Source of the DNA: Lewinellaceae bacterium
GTDB taxonomy: Bacteria; Bacteroidota; Bacteroidia; Chitinophagales; Saprospiraceae
DNA: 64,000 bases
Assembly (NCBI GenBank): GCA_020636005.1
Contig: JACJYR010000001.1
Coordinates: 1,436,001-1,500,000 of the forward strand
Reading direction: 5' to 3'
Both the position numbers and the translations under genes were made by a program. Shown here in pieces: positions 43,207-53,427 of this stretch. The notes under the pieces were generated by a model, which was given only the letters and a program-made list of their open reading frames with translations, was not told where the DNA came from and searched no databases. Position 1 is the stretch's first letter; every line of letters starts with the position of its first letter.

Positions 43207-44595
43207 ATGAACATCCAGGCTAAGCTGACCCTCCGTTTTACTGTCATCGTTGCTTCCATCCTTGTGCTTTTTTCAGCAGTTACTTACATGTTTTCCGCCT
43301 CCTACCGAAAAGAAGAGTTTTATGATCGCCTCGAAAGCAGGGCTGTGACGACAGCCAGGTTATTGGTAACTGTAGAAGAGGTTGATAAAGACCTGCTCCG
43401 CATCATCGAAAGGAACTCTGTGCCTGGTTTGCCGCTTGAAGAAATAGTTGTTTTCAATAAAGACAATGAACTCGACTACAGCAGTGTAGATGTGAATGAA
43501 ATAAAGTATCCCCCGGAACTTCTTCAGAAAATCAGGCAGGCAAAAAACATACGGCTTGCCAGTGGCGACTTTGAGCAGGTTGGGATTCTTTATGGGGAAG
43601 CCAATAAAAACGAAATCGTCGTGATTGCCACGGCCTACGATCGCTACGGCCGCAACAAATTGAGGAACCTTGGCACTGTATTGATTTCCGGCCTGATAGT
43701 GGGGATCGGCATCATCGTGCTGGCAGGCCGCCTTTTTGCCCGACAGGCGCTGGTGCCCCTGGCCAAAATGAACGAACAGGTCTCCAAAATCACGGCGGGC
43801 AGCCTGGAACAAAGGATAGACGAAGGGAACAAAACGGACGAAATCGCCCGGTTGGCCATGAATTTCAACAAGATGCTCCGCCGCTTGGAGACAGCATTTG
43901 AAATGCAAAAAAACTTTGTGTCCAATGCTTCCCATGAACTCCGCACCCCTTTGGCAGTCATGCGCAGCCAATTGCAGGTAGCACTTGAAAAAGACCGTAC
44001 TACGGAAGAATATCACCAGGTGTTAAGCTCCCTGCTCGAAGATACCAACTCATTTACCGAACTTACCAATGGCTTGTTGACACTGGCCCAGTCGGGCATT
44101 GACGGCCAAAAACTCCACTTCAATTCAATCAGATTAGACGAAGTCTTGTTTTCCTCGCAGGAAGAACTCGCCAAACAAAAACCACATTACCATTTTCAAT
44201 TCGATTATGACAACCTGCCGGAAGATGAAGAATCGCTCACTATACAGGGTAACGAGCAATTGCTGAACACTGCGTTTACCAACTTTATGGACAACGCCTG
44301 TAAGTTTTCAGAAGAGAAAACTGTTTACATATCCCTGGCGTCCAAAGGAAAACACATCGAAATATCTTTCCGTGACAAAGGGGCCGGCATCCCGCCTGAT
44401 GAACTCAGGAAAATCTTCTCCCCCTTCTACCGGGCGGCCAATGCCCAACACCTGGTAAAGGGTCACGGTATCGGGCTGTCGCTTTGCAAGCGCATTATCG
44501 AATTGCACAGCGGTACCATCAGCGTAAATTCAAAATTGAAGAAAGGCAGCACTTTCAAGGTCGTCATACCAATAAATACAAAGAATGCACTGTAG
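43207..44595 (+). CDS. Membrane sensor histidine kinase
   Basis: 462 aa. Membrane helices at about 10-30 and 158-177 enclose a roughly 125-residue periplasmic sensor region. HAMP domain at about 178-230, HisKA with H243 in SNASHELRTPLAVMRS, N-box FTNFMDNACKFSE, and G-boxes DKGAGIPPDEL, and VKGHGIGLSLCKRI. All catalytic motifs are intact. It should phosphorylate the regulator encoded immediately upstream. Confidence 0.94.
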   Translation: MNIQAKLTLRFTVIVASILVLFSAVTYMFSASYRKEEFYDRLESRAVTTARLLVTVEEVDKDLLRIIERNSVPGLPLEEIVVFNKDNELDYSSVDVNEIKYPPELLQKIRQAKNIRLASGDFEQVGILYGEANKNEIVVIATAYDRYGRNKLRNLGTVLISGLIVGIGIIVLAGRLFARQALVPLAKMNEQVSKITAGSLEQRIDEGNKTDEIARLAMNFNKMLRRLETAFEMQKNFVSNASHELRTPLAVMRSQLQVALEKDRTTEEYHQVLSSLLEDTNSFTELTNGLLTLAQSGIDGQKLHFNSIRLDEVLFSSQEELAKQKPHYHFQFDYDNLPEDEESLTIQGNEQLLNTAFTNFMDNACKFSEEKTVYISLASKGKHIEISFRDKGAGIPPDELRKIFSPFYRAANAQHLVKGHGIGLSLCKRIIELHSGTISVNSKLKKGSTFKVVIPINTKNAL

Positions 44596-45236
44596 CCATT
44601 TGCCCCATGCCCACTGCCGTTCTTTTAATTTTCTTTTAATTCTGTTTTAATAGACGTTTAAATGGAGCGACCCCATCTTTGCCCCATGAGATGTTAGTTT
44701 AACTTCAACCAGCCAATTCCGATTAGTTTTTGTTAATGAATTTCTGTAAGTTGATTTCCCATTGCCGATTTATTGAAGAGGTTTTCACACTGGTTTTCAA
44801 AATGGGCAGCACATACTGTCCAAACGGGAATCGGAGTGAAAGCCTCCCCCCAAAACTCCCTTTCATTTACAAATTCCCAGCTTTAATGTTGGTTCCATAG
44901 TCCCAGTTATCGTCCGATGAGAATTAGTCCCATGAGCATTAAACGGTTGTCTATCATCCGTGCCGGCGAACCAAAGGCCGGTTCCCGCCCATACTCAATC
45001 TTAAGGATCAACCTGGCAACAAGTACTTTCAACCATATTTACATTACACCTTTGAAAGAAATTTTTCCCGTTTACCAACCACGAAATAAGTTTACAAATT
45101 TGTTCGGCATATATCAGGGCATTGCCCCGCAAACGAGCGGGGCATTTCTTTTTTTGAAATGAACGAAAGGGGCCTTCGCCACTTTTATACATTGATATTT
45201 TTTCCCATTCACTTTGTTCAAAAACCTTTTACATTT
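44596..45236. other. 640-bp intergenic region
   Basis: Between the kinase gene and the giant surface protein. A hairpin terminator near its end is listed separately. An 81-codon frame at 44917-45162 lacks protein-like composition and runs through that hairpin, so it is not called. A regulatory leader or an unannotated small RNA ending at the terminator is possible. Confidence 0.5.
45123..45155 (+). terminator. Rho-independent-type terminator
   Basis: TGCCCCGC (45123-45130) pairs with GCGGGGCA (45137-45144), loop AAACGA, followed by TTTCTTTTTTT. It ends some plus-strand transcript about 80 bases before the start of the giant gene, 530 bases past the kinase stop. Confidence 0.7.
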
Positions 45237-48200
45237 ATGAAAAGACCCAGTTTACTCTTCCTCTTTTTTGCCCTTTTGGAACTGCAGTTAGCTGCATTCA
45301 ACACAAGTCCTTCCGTTTTGGACACGCTATTGGTCAGCGTGGACAATTCCACCGAAGTTTCCTGCTTCGGCAATCAGGATGGGGCTATTTCCCTTTCAGT
45401 ACAAGGCGACGAACCGTTTTCCTTCCTCTGGAACACCGGCGACACCACGCAAAATCTGGCTGGATTACCTGCCGGTTTTTACAGCGTAGTGGTCACCGAT
45501 TCGAGCGGCTTTCAGGCAAGCCTCGACAGCATAAAGGTCGGCGGCCCAAGCGAACTTTCCCTCAGTGTACTTTCCCTGGTCGCCCCCACCTGCAATGGCC
45601 TGAACGGCGAACTGGAAATTGAAGCAAGCGGCGGAACCCCTGATTACTCCTATTTATGGGGCACAGGCGATACAACAACCTTGGTTCAAGACCTGCCCCC
45701 CGGCGATTATGAAGTAACTGCCACCGACGGAAATGGATGTACAGCGGTTTTGTCAATTTCACTGCAGCCCGATTTTCCACTCGTTTCACTCTTCTCCGAT
45801 GGGGACATCATCTGTACCCACCCTATTGCGATTTTGAACGGTGAAGGTTCTTCCGCTTCTTCGGGTACTTTTACCTTTCAGTGGTCAGCCAGTAATGGCG
45901 GTGAATTCCTGACTGCTACCGATACGCTGGTCACATCTGCCAATGTCGCCGGCACCTACATACTGGAAGTAACGGACACCCTGAACGGATGCTCCGCTAC
46001 CGCTTCGGTGGATGTAACATTGGACACCATTGCGCCAACTGCGGATGCTGGCACGGATACTTTGGCTGCTTGTACCAATTCCGAACTTTCCCTGAGCGGC
46101 AGTGGCAGCAGCGGTACTTCCCTGTCCTATCAATGGTCGGCTGAAAATGGTGGCAACATCCTGTCCGGGGACGATACGGCGGCCCCGCTAGTTAACCACG
46201 CTGGCAGCTATATTTTAACTGTAACCAATCTGGACAATGGCTGTGCCGCCACCGACTCGGTCACCGTTTCAGGAACGAACGACCCGCCAGTTGCCACCGT
46301 TTCAGGCGGCGAACTCACCTGTTTGGCAACAGCAGTGTCGCTGGAAGCAACAGCCGACACGGCCGGTTTGATTTTCAACTGGGCTGGCCCTAATGGCTTT
46401 TCCTCAGACGAACTAAACCCATCCGTCAATGCAGCGGGCCTTTACGTTTTCACGCTGACCGATACTATCACAACCTGTTCCGGGCAGTTTGAGGCCGAAG
46501 TGCTGGACCTCTCCGCCGCCCCGGCGCTCACACTGACAGGCGGCACTATTTCCTGCGCCATCACCACTGTGCAATTAACGGCTACCACATCATCCAGTAA
46601 TGCAAACTATGAATGGGCTGGACCTAATGGCTTTAGTTCCAACGAAGACCAGCCCGTGGTGGGCGAGCCGGGCGCCTATTCCTTAATTTTGACCGACACC
46701 ATTACAGGCTGTTTTGCCATCGAAACAGCCACGGTAAGTGCCGACACGGTGGCCCCAATAGCGGATGCCGGTGCCCTTGTTGAACTCACTTGTGCCATGC
46801 CGAGCACCCTGCTCAACGGATCCGGCTCTTCCCTGGGCACCGAATACACCTACATCTGGACAACAACCGATGGGAATATTGTCATGGGCGGGGAGACCCT
46901 TTCTCCCGAAATTGATGCGGTCGGCACCTATACGTTGACAGTTGCCGACACCTTGAATGGTTGTATTGCAACTGATGAAGTAATCGTCACTGGCAATTTC
47001 CCACTCCCCTTCGTGAACGCCATTGGCGGATCATTTGATTGTTTTGAGGGCGAAATACAGTTGATTGGATTGTTCGATACAACCGATGTAACCTTTGAAT
47101 GGACAGGGCCGAATGGCTTTGTTTCGACAGCACAAAATCCAACTGTAAACGTGGCAGGCGACTACACCCTGGCAGTAACCGACACCCTGACCAGTTGCAC
47201 CGGCTTTGCCACCGCAACCGTCACCAAGCTGGGGACAGACCCGGTTTTAACAGTCACTGCCAGTGGCATTATCACTTGTGCCATTACAGAGGTTCAACTC
47301 ACCGTTGAATCCAATGTCAACACTATTGTATGGTCCTGGGCCGGTGACAATGGATTTACTTCCACAGCGCAAAACCCGGTGGTCACATCAGGCGGATGGT
47401 ATTCCGTTTTGGCTATAGATACAGCCTTTGGCTGCATTGCCCTGGACAGCATCCTGGTGGGTATGGATACCATTTCCCCCACAGTTGATGCCGGGCCGGG
47501 CCTGGTCTTCCATTGCAATTTAACCAGCGGGCTGTTGAACGGCACAGCTTCCCAGGGAACCGAATTTTCTTACCTGTGGACTACGCTGAATGGCAATATT
47601 GTGAATGGTGAAACGACCCTTTCTCCGACTGTCGATGCGGCAGGTACCTATACTTTGACCGCCTCAAATTCCATCAATGGGTGCACTGCTTCTGATTTGG
47701 CCATTGTTACGGAGAATGACCCTGTTGGCGTAACTGCCACATCATCGGATGCAACTTGTTTCGGCACCGCTACCGGCACTGCAACGGTCGTCGCCACCGG
47801 TGGCGATGGCAACTTCCAATACGCCTGGACGAGCGGCAGCACATCAGCTACTGCCACAGGCTTGATCATCGGCACCTATTCCGTTACTGCTACCGATGGG
47901 TATGGTTGTTCTGCTGAAACCACTGTTTCCATCGGCCAACCCGACCCGTTGACAGTAGAGGCTATCGGGACAGGCCAAAGCCTGTTTGGGGTGAACGATG
48001 GTACGGCGACCGCATTGCCAACAGGTGGCACCGCTCCCTATACATACAGTTGGAGCAACAGTGGTATTACACCTGTCATCACAGGCCTTGCCCCTGGGGT
48101 TTACACGGTAACAGCAATGGATGCTAACGGCTGCACTGCCATCGCCAGTGCCAACGTGAACGAGTTCAACTGCGTCCTGAACAGCTCGATCACAGGTTCT

Positions 48201-50774
48201 AATGCCTCCTGCTTTGGCCTGGATGATGGAACAGCCACTATTATTTTGGAAAATGAAATACAGCCCGTTGCTTTCATTTGGTCAAACGGGGATACACTGG
48301 CTACAGCAGCTGGCCTGACCGCTGGCATTTACACCGTTACCGTTTCCGACAGCACCAATTGCACCAACGTCCAAACCATTTTAATCAACGAACCCACCCA
48401 GATTTCTATTCATGAAATATTCCACGAAGATGTGCTTTGTCCTGGCGATGCCGATGGTTCGGTAGCGGTGGGTGTGACAGGTGGTGCCCAGCCTTATCAG
48501 TTTGCCTGGTCCAATGGCAGCAATTCTGCCCTGGCCCACAGCCTAGAAGCGGGCCAATACGAACTTTCCGTTACCGATGGCGATGGATGCACAGCGTTTT
48601 ACACTGCAAACATCATTATCACCGACAGCGAGCCCCCGACCCTCGTTTTGCAAGACCTTATTTTGGTTTTGGATTCCAACGGCGTCGTCAGCCTGACGGC
48701 AGTCCAACTGGACGCCGGCAGCACCGACAATTGCGGCATTGCCTCCTGGTCGGTCGAACCCGATTCTTTTGATTGCACTCAAACAGGTGACCAAACAGTG
48801 ACGGTCACTGCCATAGATTTGAATGGGAACCAAAGCACGGGGACGGCCACTGTGACCATTACAGATGACCAGGCCCCCGTGCTCCTTTGCCCTGCTGATA
48901 TTTCCGCCAGCGACTGTGCCGCCGAAATTGGGTTTGACCTTCCGCAATTGGTGGACAACTGCGCCTTTGACCCTACAATGCTGCAACAAACTGCAGGCCT
49001 TTCCCCTGGTTTAACCTTTCCGCTCGGCGTTACGACGCAGACCTTTGTCTATACCGACCCGTCAGGCGTCACCGCCGAATGTACCTTTGAAATCGTTGTT
49101 GTAGAGGGTTTTGAAGCTAACGCTTTATCAACCAATGTAAGCTGTGCAGGCAACTGTGACGGCACTATCCTCCTGACACTTACCGGTGGCCTGTCTCCCT
49201 ACACAGTAAATTGGAGCAACGGTGCAACAAGCACCTTCGTAAGTGACCTCTGCGCCGGATCTTACACCGGTACGATCACGGACGATGGCGGATGTGTTTC
49301 CAATATCCAGGTCGAAATTACAGAACCTGCGCCCCTGGAACTGTCAGTCCAGGACGTGGTGTCACCAACCTGCCCGGACGATTTGGCCGGCGCTGCTGCT
49401 GTTGACGTCACCGGCGGCACCCCATCCTACAGCTTTGAATGGTCGAATGGCGGCCAGTCTGCCTCTATCGCCAACGTTCCTGCTGGCACCTACTCAGTTT
49501 CGGCCACCGATGCCAATGGTTGCGAAAAGGTACTGGAAGTTGACGTGCCGGCCCTTGACGATGAAATGCCTGTACTTGTTTTGCAAAACATCCAACTGGC
49601 CCTGGGGGCAAACGGCACTGCAACCCTCGCCGCAAATGGTTTGGACAACGGAAGTACGGACAATTGCGGCATCGTGGCCTGGACACTCTCCCAAAGCAGC
49701 TTCGATTGCGGGGATTTGGGAGCAAACACCGTCACTGCGACCGCTACAGATGGCAATGGCAATGAAAACAGCGCAACGGCCACGGTGACAGTTATAGACA
49801 ACACCTCGCCTACATTGACCTGCCCGGCCAATATTTTGGCAGGTTTCTGCAATTCCACGGTCATGTTTGCATTGCCGCAGGTGAACGATAACTGCACGGT
49901 GGTACCGGGCAACCTGATACAGACGAGCGGGCTGCCATCCGGCTCTACCTTCCCATTTGGCAGCACGACCCAAGCCTTCAGCTACACCGACGCGGCGGGC
50001 AATGCGGGCACTTGCAGCTTCACCGTCACCCTGTCGAGCGCTGCCGACATCAGTGCCGATGCAACGGACATCTCCTGTGCCAACACCTGCGATGGCTCCA
50101 TTACACTCACTGTAACAGGCGGGTTGCCACCTTTCACGATCCTATGGAGCGACGGCCAAACAGGCCCCGTGGCCACGGGCTTGTGCGCAGGCGCTATCAA
50201 TGCCACGGTTACGGGTGCTACCGGCTGCTTCCAGTCCTTTTCTACTACCCTGGTTCAACCCATGCCCTTGAGCCTCGCCGTTGATCAAATCACGCCTGAT
50301 GTAAATAATACGGGTGTTGGGGCGATCAAAATTACGGTTACGGGCGGCACGCCACCATACAGCTATGCCTGGACCCGCAACGGACAGCCGTTCGCCAGCA
50401 CCGAAGATGTATCCAACCTGCTGGCCGGACAGTACACGGCGGCCGTGACGGATGCCAATGGTTGCGAAATTGCCAGCCAAACTATTGTGGTTGACAATAC
50501 GAGCGGTACGGTAGAGCCGGCCTGGGCTGGTGGCCTGACCATGCTGCCAAACCCCGCTACTGCATGGGTACAGGTTGGCTTGGAATCAACATTGCCTGCC
50601 GATCTGGAGATCCGTCTAACGGATGCCACGGGCAAGCTGGTGTCAATTGCCATCATGGAGAAAGGGACGCAACAAAAAACGATTGACACGGCCACCCTCG
50701 CACCGGGTGTTTATATGGTGCAAATGCGCGCTGCCAGCGGCACGGTTACCCGTCGGCTGGTGGTGGCCAAATAG
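45237..50774 (+). CDS. Giant SprB/HYR-repeat T9SS surface protein
   Basis: 1845 aa from the ATG at 45237, which starts a signal peptide (MKRPSLLFLFFALLELQLAA). Layout by residue: SprB-like repeats at about 30-180 (VSCFGNQDGAISLSV); Ig/PKD-like repeats at about 190-830 (TYTLTVADTLNGC, DAGTD type openings); SprB-like at about 835-1110; HYR-like at about 1135-1285 (NGSTDNCGI class); SprB 1290-1440; HYR 1446-1595; SprB 1601-1750; T9SS sorting domain from about 1765 (LPNPATAWVQV, GVYMVQM, TRRLVVAK). SprB is the mobile adhesin of gliding flavobacteria; this protein shares its repeat type and is likely a long extended adhesin. Gliding itself cannot be concluded. Confidence 0.92.
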   Translation: MKRPSLLFLFFALLELQLAAFNTSPSVLDTLLVSVDNSTEVSCFGNQDGAISLSVQGDEPFSFLWNTGDTTQNLAGLPAGFYSVVVTDSSGFQASLDSIKVGGPSELSLSVLSLVAPTCNGLNGELEIEASGGTPDYSYLWGTGDTTTLVQDLPPGDYEVTATDGNGCTAVLSISLQPDFPLVSLFSDGDIICTHPIAILNGEGSSASSGTFTFQWSASNGGEFLTATDTLVTSANVAGTYILEVTDTLNGCSATASVDVTLDTIAPTADAGTDTLAACTNSELSLSGSGSSGTSLSYQWSAENGGNILSGDDTAAPLVNHAGSYILTVTNLDNGCAATDSVTVSGTNDPPVATVSGGELTCLATAVSLEATADTAGLIFNWAGPNGFSSDELNPSVNAAGLYVFTLTDTITTCSGQFEAEVLDLSAAPALTLTGGTISCAITTVQLTATTSSSNANYEWAGPNGFSSNEDQPVVGEPGAYSLILTDTITGCFAIETATVSADTVAPIADAGALVELTCAMPSTLLNGSGSSLGTEYTYIWTTTDGNIVMGGETLSPEIDAVGTYTLTVADTLNGCIATDEVIVTGNFPLPFVNAIGGSFDCFEGEIQLIGLFDTTDVTFEWTGPNGFVSTAQNPTVNVAGDYTLAVTDTLTSCTGFATATVTKLGTDPVLTVTASGIITCAITEVQLTVESNVNTIVWSWAGDNGFTSTAQNPVVTSGGWYSVLAIDTAFGCIALDSILVGMDTISPTVDAGPGLVFHCNLTSGLLNGTASQGTEFSYLWTTLNGNIVNGETTLSPTVDAAGTYTLTASNSINGCTASDLAIVTENDPVGVTATSSDATCFGTATGTATVVATGGDGNFQYAWTSGSTSATATGLIIGTYSVTATDGYGCSAETTVSIGQPDPLTVEAIGTGQSLFGVNDGTATALPTGGTAPYTYSWSNSGITPVITGLAPGVYTVTAMDANGCTAIASANVNEFNCVLNSSITGSNASCFGLDDGTATIILENEIQPVAFIWSNGDTLATAAGLTAGIYTVTVSDSTNCTNVQTILINEPTQISIHEIFHEDVLCPGDADGSVAVGVTGGAQPYQFAWSNGSNSALAHSLEAGQYELSVTDGDGCTAFYTANIIITDSEPPTLVLQDLILVLDSNGVVSLTAVQLDAGSTDNCGIASWSVEPDSFDCTQTGDQTVTVTAIDLNGNQSTGTATVTITDDQAPVLLCPADISASDCAAEIGFDLPQLVDNCAFDPTMLQQTAGLSPGLTFPLGVTTQTFVYTDPSGVTAECTFEIVVVEGFEANALSTNVSCAGNCDGTILLTLTGGLSPYTVNWSNGATSTFVSDLCAGSYTGTITDDGGCVSNIQVEITEPAPLELSVQDVVSPTCPDDLAGAAAVDVTGGTPSYSFEWSNGGQSASIANVPAGTYSVSATDANGCEKVLEVDVPALDDEMPVLVLQNIQLALGANGTATLAANGLDNGSTDNCGIVAWTLSQSSFDCGDLGANTVTATATDGNGNENSATATVTVIDNTSPTLTCPANILAGFCNSTVMFALPQVNDNCTVVPGNLIQTSGLPSGSTFPFGSTTQAFSYTDAAGNAGTCSFTVTLSSAADISADATDISCANTCDGSITLTVTGGLPPFTILWSDGQTGPVATGLCAGAINATVTGATGCFQSFSTTLVQPMPLSLAVDQITPDVNNTGVGAIKITVTGGTPPYSYAWTRNGQPFASTEDVSNLLAGQYTAAVTDANGCEIASQTIVVDNTSGTVEPAWAGGLTMLPNPATAWVQVGLESTLPADLEIRLTDATGKLVSIAIMEKGTQQKTIDTATLAPGVYMVQMRAASGTVTRRLVVAK

Positions 50775-50891
50775 TAGTGAGACGGGAAATGTTCTGGGAA
50801 AAAGAGGATGTGCCAGAAGGCCTCTCCTCTCACTTTCTCACCCCTCACGTCTGTTCAAATTGTGAGAGAATAGTTTAAGATGAATAATTTG

Positions 50892-50925
50892 AGCCCCGTT
50901 CCATTGGAGCGGGGCTTTTTCTTTA
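50892..50925 (+). terminator. Rho-independent-type terminator
   Basis: AGCCCCGTTCC (50892-50902) pairs with GGAGCGGGGCT (50906-50916) with one G-U pair, followed by TTTTCTTTAT. It lies 118 bases past the stop of the giant surface protein gene. Confidence 0.8.
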
Positions 50926-50958
50926 TAAATATGGTACTTTGATAAATCCTGTGGAGGC

Positions 50959-51029
50959 CTTACGGGGTCACTTGAAGTGCCCCCGTAAGTTCTTTCAAAT
51001 TAGCGGGGCACTTCAAGTGACCCGCTAAT
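50959..51029. repeat. Twin hairpins with reciprocal arms
   Basis: Hairpin 1 (50959-50989) and hairpin 2 (50999-51029) are each 31-bp near-palindromes centred on CACTTGAAGTG and CACTTCAAGTG. Hairpin 1 has CGGGGTCACTT then GAAGTGCCCCCG; hairpin 2 has CGGGGCACTT then AAGTGACCCG. Each arm of one can therefore also pair with an arm of the other. They lie in the leader region of the PhoD-like gene. Confidence 0.7.
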
Positions 51030-51148
51030 CCCGCCGGTCATTTTCATAGTTTTTGTCAAAGGACGATAAATATTAAAAATTCATCACCCTTTACCCTTTC
51101 CAAAACCGGTCAGCTTTATAGCTTCGCCCGATTACAAAACCCAACTTT

Positions 51149-52474
51149 ATGAAAAGATTAAGAAGAAGACTGTTTTATCTATTTTGGATAGCCCTCTCCA
51201 CCACCAGTTTTTCACAGAAATCCCTCCTCCAGTCGGGCCCTATGCTTGGCTATTCCGATATGATGGAGGTGATGCTTTGGGTACAAACGAAAAGCACAGC
51301 ACAGGTTCAAATCGCCTATTGGCCCGAAGACGATCCCCCGAAGCGGTTTTTGACCAACGTCAAAACCACTGAAAAGGCTGAAGGATACACCGCCCACCTC
51401 GTCGCCGATGAGGTGCAGCCCGGCCACCGATACGGCTACGAACTGCTCATCAACAACCAGCCCGTCCCACTGGACTACCCCACTGTTTTCCAAACGCAAA
51501 CCCTCTGGCAATGGCGCACCGATCCGCCGCCGTTCAAACTGGCGGTCGGCAGTTGTGCATACGTCAACGAGCCTGAATACGACCGCCCCGGCAAACCCTA
51601 CGGCGATGGTTATCAAATCTTTACCTCCATCCACCAAAAACGGCCGGATCTGATGCTCTGGCTGGGCGACAACACCTACCTGCGGGAGGTGGACTGGTTT
51701 ACCCGGACAGGTTTCCTGCACCGCTACACCCATACCCGCTCCCTGCCGGAGATGCAGGCCCTGCTTGCCTCCACGCATCACTATGCCATCTGGGACGACC
51801 ACGACTACGGCCCCAACGACAGCGACGGCACTTTTATCCACAAAGAATTGGCCACAGAAGTTTTTAAACTGTTCTGGGCAAACCCTGCTTATGGCCTTCC
51901 TGGACAGGGCGGTATCACCAGTTATTTCCAATGGGCGGATGTTGATTTTTTCCTGCTGGATGACCGGTACTTCCGTACACCGAACAACCAGAAAACCGGC
52001 GAGCACCGGCTGCTCGGCAAAGAACAGTCGGAATGGCTTATCGGCGCCCTCGCCGCCAGCACGGCACCGTTCAAGATCGTGGCGATTGGCGGGCAGGTAC
52101 TTACCACCTTTGCAGGCAATGAAACCTATGTGAACCTCAACCCCGCCGAGCGCTCTTTTTTGTTGAAAAGGATAGAGGAAGAAGGTATCAAGAATGTGGT
52201 ATTCCTGACGGGCGACCGCCACCACACTGAACTCAGCAAACTGGTAAACAACGTCGGCAACACGGTGTATGACCTGACCGTTTCGCCCCTTACCTCGGGC
52301 GTGCATACCACCGACGAAAGGAACATGCTGCGGGAAGAAGGCACCCTGGTAGCCGAAAGGAATTTCGCCATCCTGGAATTCTCCGGGCCGCGCCTGGAGC
52401 GCAGCATGGCTATCCGCATTTATGATTCAAATGGAAAGGAGCTTTGGAAACGGACCGTCAAATCGGAAAAGTAA
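51149..52474 (+). CDS. phoD: Alkaline phosphatase D-family (PhoD-like) enzyme
   Basis: 441 aa with a signal peptide (MKRLRRRLFYLFWIALSTTSFS). N-terminal PhoD_N-like strand domain (GPMLGYSDMMEVMLWVQTK), then a metallophosphatase core: AVGSCAY, LMLWLGDNTYL, YAIWDDHDYGPNDSDG, FFLLDDRYFR, FLTGDRHHTEL. The Asp, Asn and His ligands of a binuclear metal site are present. Periplasmic or surface phosphomonoesterase/diesterase that releases phosphate from organic sources. No phosphate-regulatory site was recognised. Confidence 0.9.
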   Translation: MKRLRRRLFYLFWIALSTTSFSQKSLLQSGPMLGYSDMMEVMLWVQTKSTAQVQIAYWPEDDPPKRFLTNVKTTEKAEGYTAHLVADEVQPGHRYGYELLINNQPVPLDYPTVFQTQTLWQWRTDPPPFKLAVGSCAYVNEPEYDRPGKPYGDGYQIFTSIHQKRPDLMLWLGDNTYLREVDWFTRTGFLHRYTHTRSLPEMQALLASTHHYAIWDDHDYGPNDSDGTFIHKELATEVFKLFWANPAYGLPGQGGITSYFQWADVDFFLLDDRYFRTPNNQKTGEHRLLGKEQSEWLIGALAASTAPFKIVAIGGQVLTTFAGNETYVNLNPAERSFLLKRIEEEGIKNVVFLTGDRHHTELSKLVNNVGNTVYDLTVSPLTSGVHTTDERNMLREEGTLVAERNFAILEFSGPRLERSMAIRIYDSNGKELWKRTVKSEK

Positions 52475-52541
52475 AGCTGCCAGGATTATGTAGTTTACAA
52501 AGCCTGGCTCCTTGTGCCAAACTTTAAATCGTGCAACAAAC

Positions 52542-53159
52542 CTAATCCTGCACGGTGCGCCACTTTCTCCGCCACTGGAGGTACCCAAAAATGGCCACAA
52601 TGGAATAGATGACCATCACCATCGCTACCAAAATGGCATCTTTGGCGGCAAAGAGGAAAACGGCCAACGTGTCCAGCACGATCCAGTAAAGCCAGTTTTC
52701 CAATACCTTGCGCACCGTCAGCACGGTAGCCAGAATGGAGAAGGAGGTAATAAACGAATCGGGATAAGGGTAGGAGGTGGGCGTATATTGCTTAAAGATA
52801 AATCCTAACGCAACGGTCAGCAAAGCTCCCAGGAAAAATATCCCCACATGGTACTTGAAGGGCAAAACATGGATGGCCAGTGGTTTGCTTTCCTGATTGC
52901 CATAGCGCCAGGCGTACAGCCCCCAAAGGCTCATTCCCACATAGAACAACTGTAAAATGCCGTCCACCCAGAGGTTGTAGGCCGTAAAATCGGCATAGGC
53001 CCACAGGGAACAACTGATGGCGCCCCACACCCAGCAAGCTACCTTTTCCCGGGCTGCCAGGAAAACATAGACCAACGCTGTAACGGTGACAGACCAGTCC
53101 AGCCATGTCTGCGATTGTACCTGTTGGGTGAATTGCTGTATGTATAATGCGATGGTCAA
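52542..53159 (-). CDS. pnuC: PnuC-type nicotinamide riboside transporter
   Basis: 205 aa. Seven membrane helices, with the PnuC pattern: GAISCSLWAYADFTAYNLWVDGILQLFYV, LYAWRYGNQE, SFSILATVLTVRKVLENWLYWIVLD. The family imports nicotinamide riboside (or, for relatives, thiamine or riboflavin) by facilitated diffusion. Start is a TTG at 53159; no better start is visible without losing the first helix. No riboswitch was recognised upstream. It is convergent with phoD. Confidence 0.88.
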   Translation of the reverse strand: MTIALYIQQFTQQVQSQTWLDWSVTVTALVYVFLAAREKVACWVWGAISCSLWAYADFTAYNLWVDGILQLFYVGMSLWGLYAWRYGNQESKPLAIHVLPFKYHVGIFFLGALLTVALGFIFKQYTPTSYPYPDSFITSFSILATVLTVRKVLENWLYWIVLDTLAVFLFAAKDAILVAMVMVIYSIVAIFGYLQWRRKWRTVQD

Positions 53160-53427
53160 CGTTGTTGATTTATAAACTGCCCGCCGCCAAAGTAAGGCTG
53201 GTTTTTAAAAAACCGAAAATCCTGTGTTATATTTGCAGTTCCTTTTTTTCCAATCAAGCTTCACGGTATCCTATCCTGGAACCTAATCTTTTCTAAAGGA
53301 CATCACATTTATCAGGGCTATCAAACGCCGGAGGTTCGGCGCGGGCAAACCCTTCTCAAAGGCATAGGCTCAATATTTGTCACTTTGGCGAAAGAGACCC
53401 CATTATTGATTTAGAAAAACTGTACTC
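53160..53427. other. Divergent intergenic region pnuC / T9SS gene
   Basis: About 270 bases; no gene and no clear TAnnTTTG promoter. A GTCACTTTGG stretch before 53428 is only weakly promoter-like. Confidence 0.4.

Noticed and set aside
44917..45162. 81-codon frame before the giant surface gene
   Set aside because: Composition is not protein-like, and the frame crosses a terminator hairpin.
51212..52306. 364-codon frame on the minus strand
   Set aside because: Antisense to the PhoD-like gene, whose metal ligands are on the plus strand.
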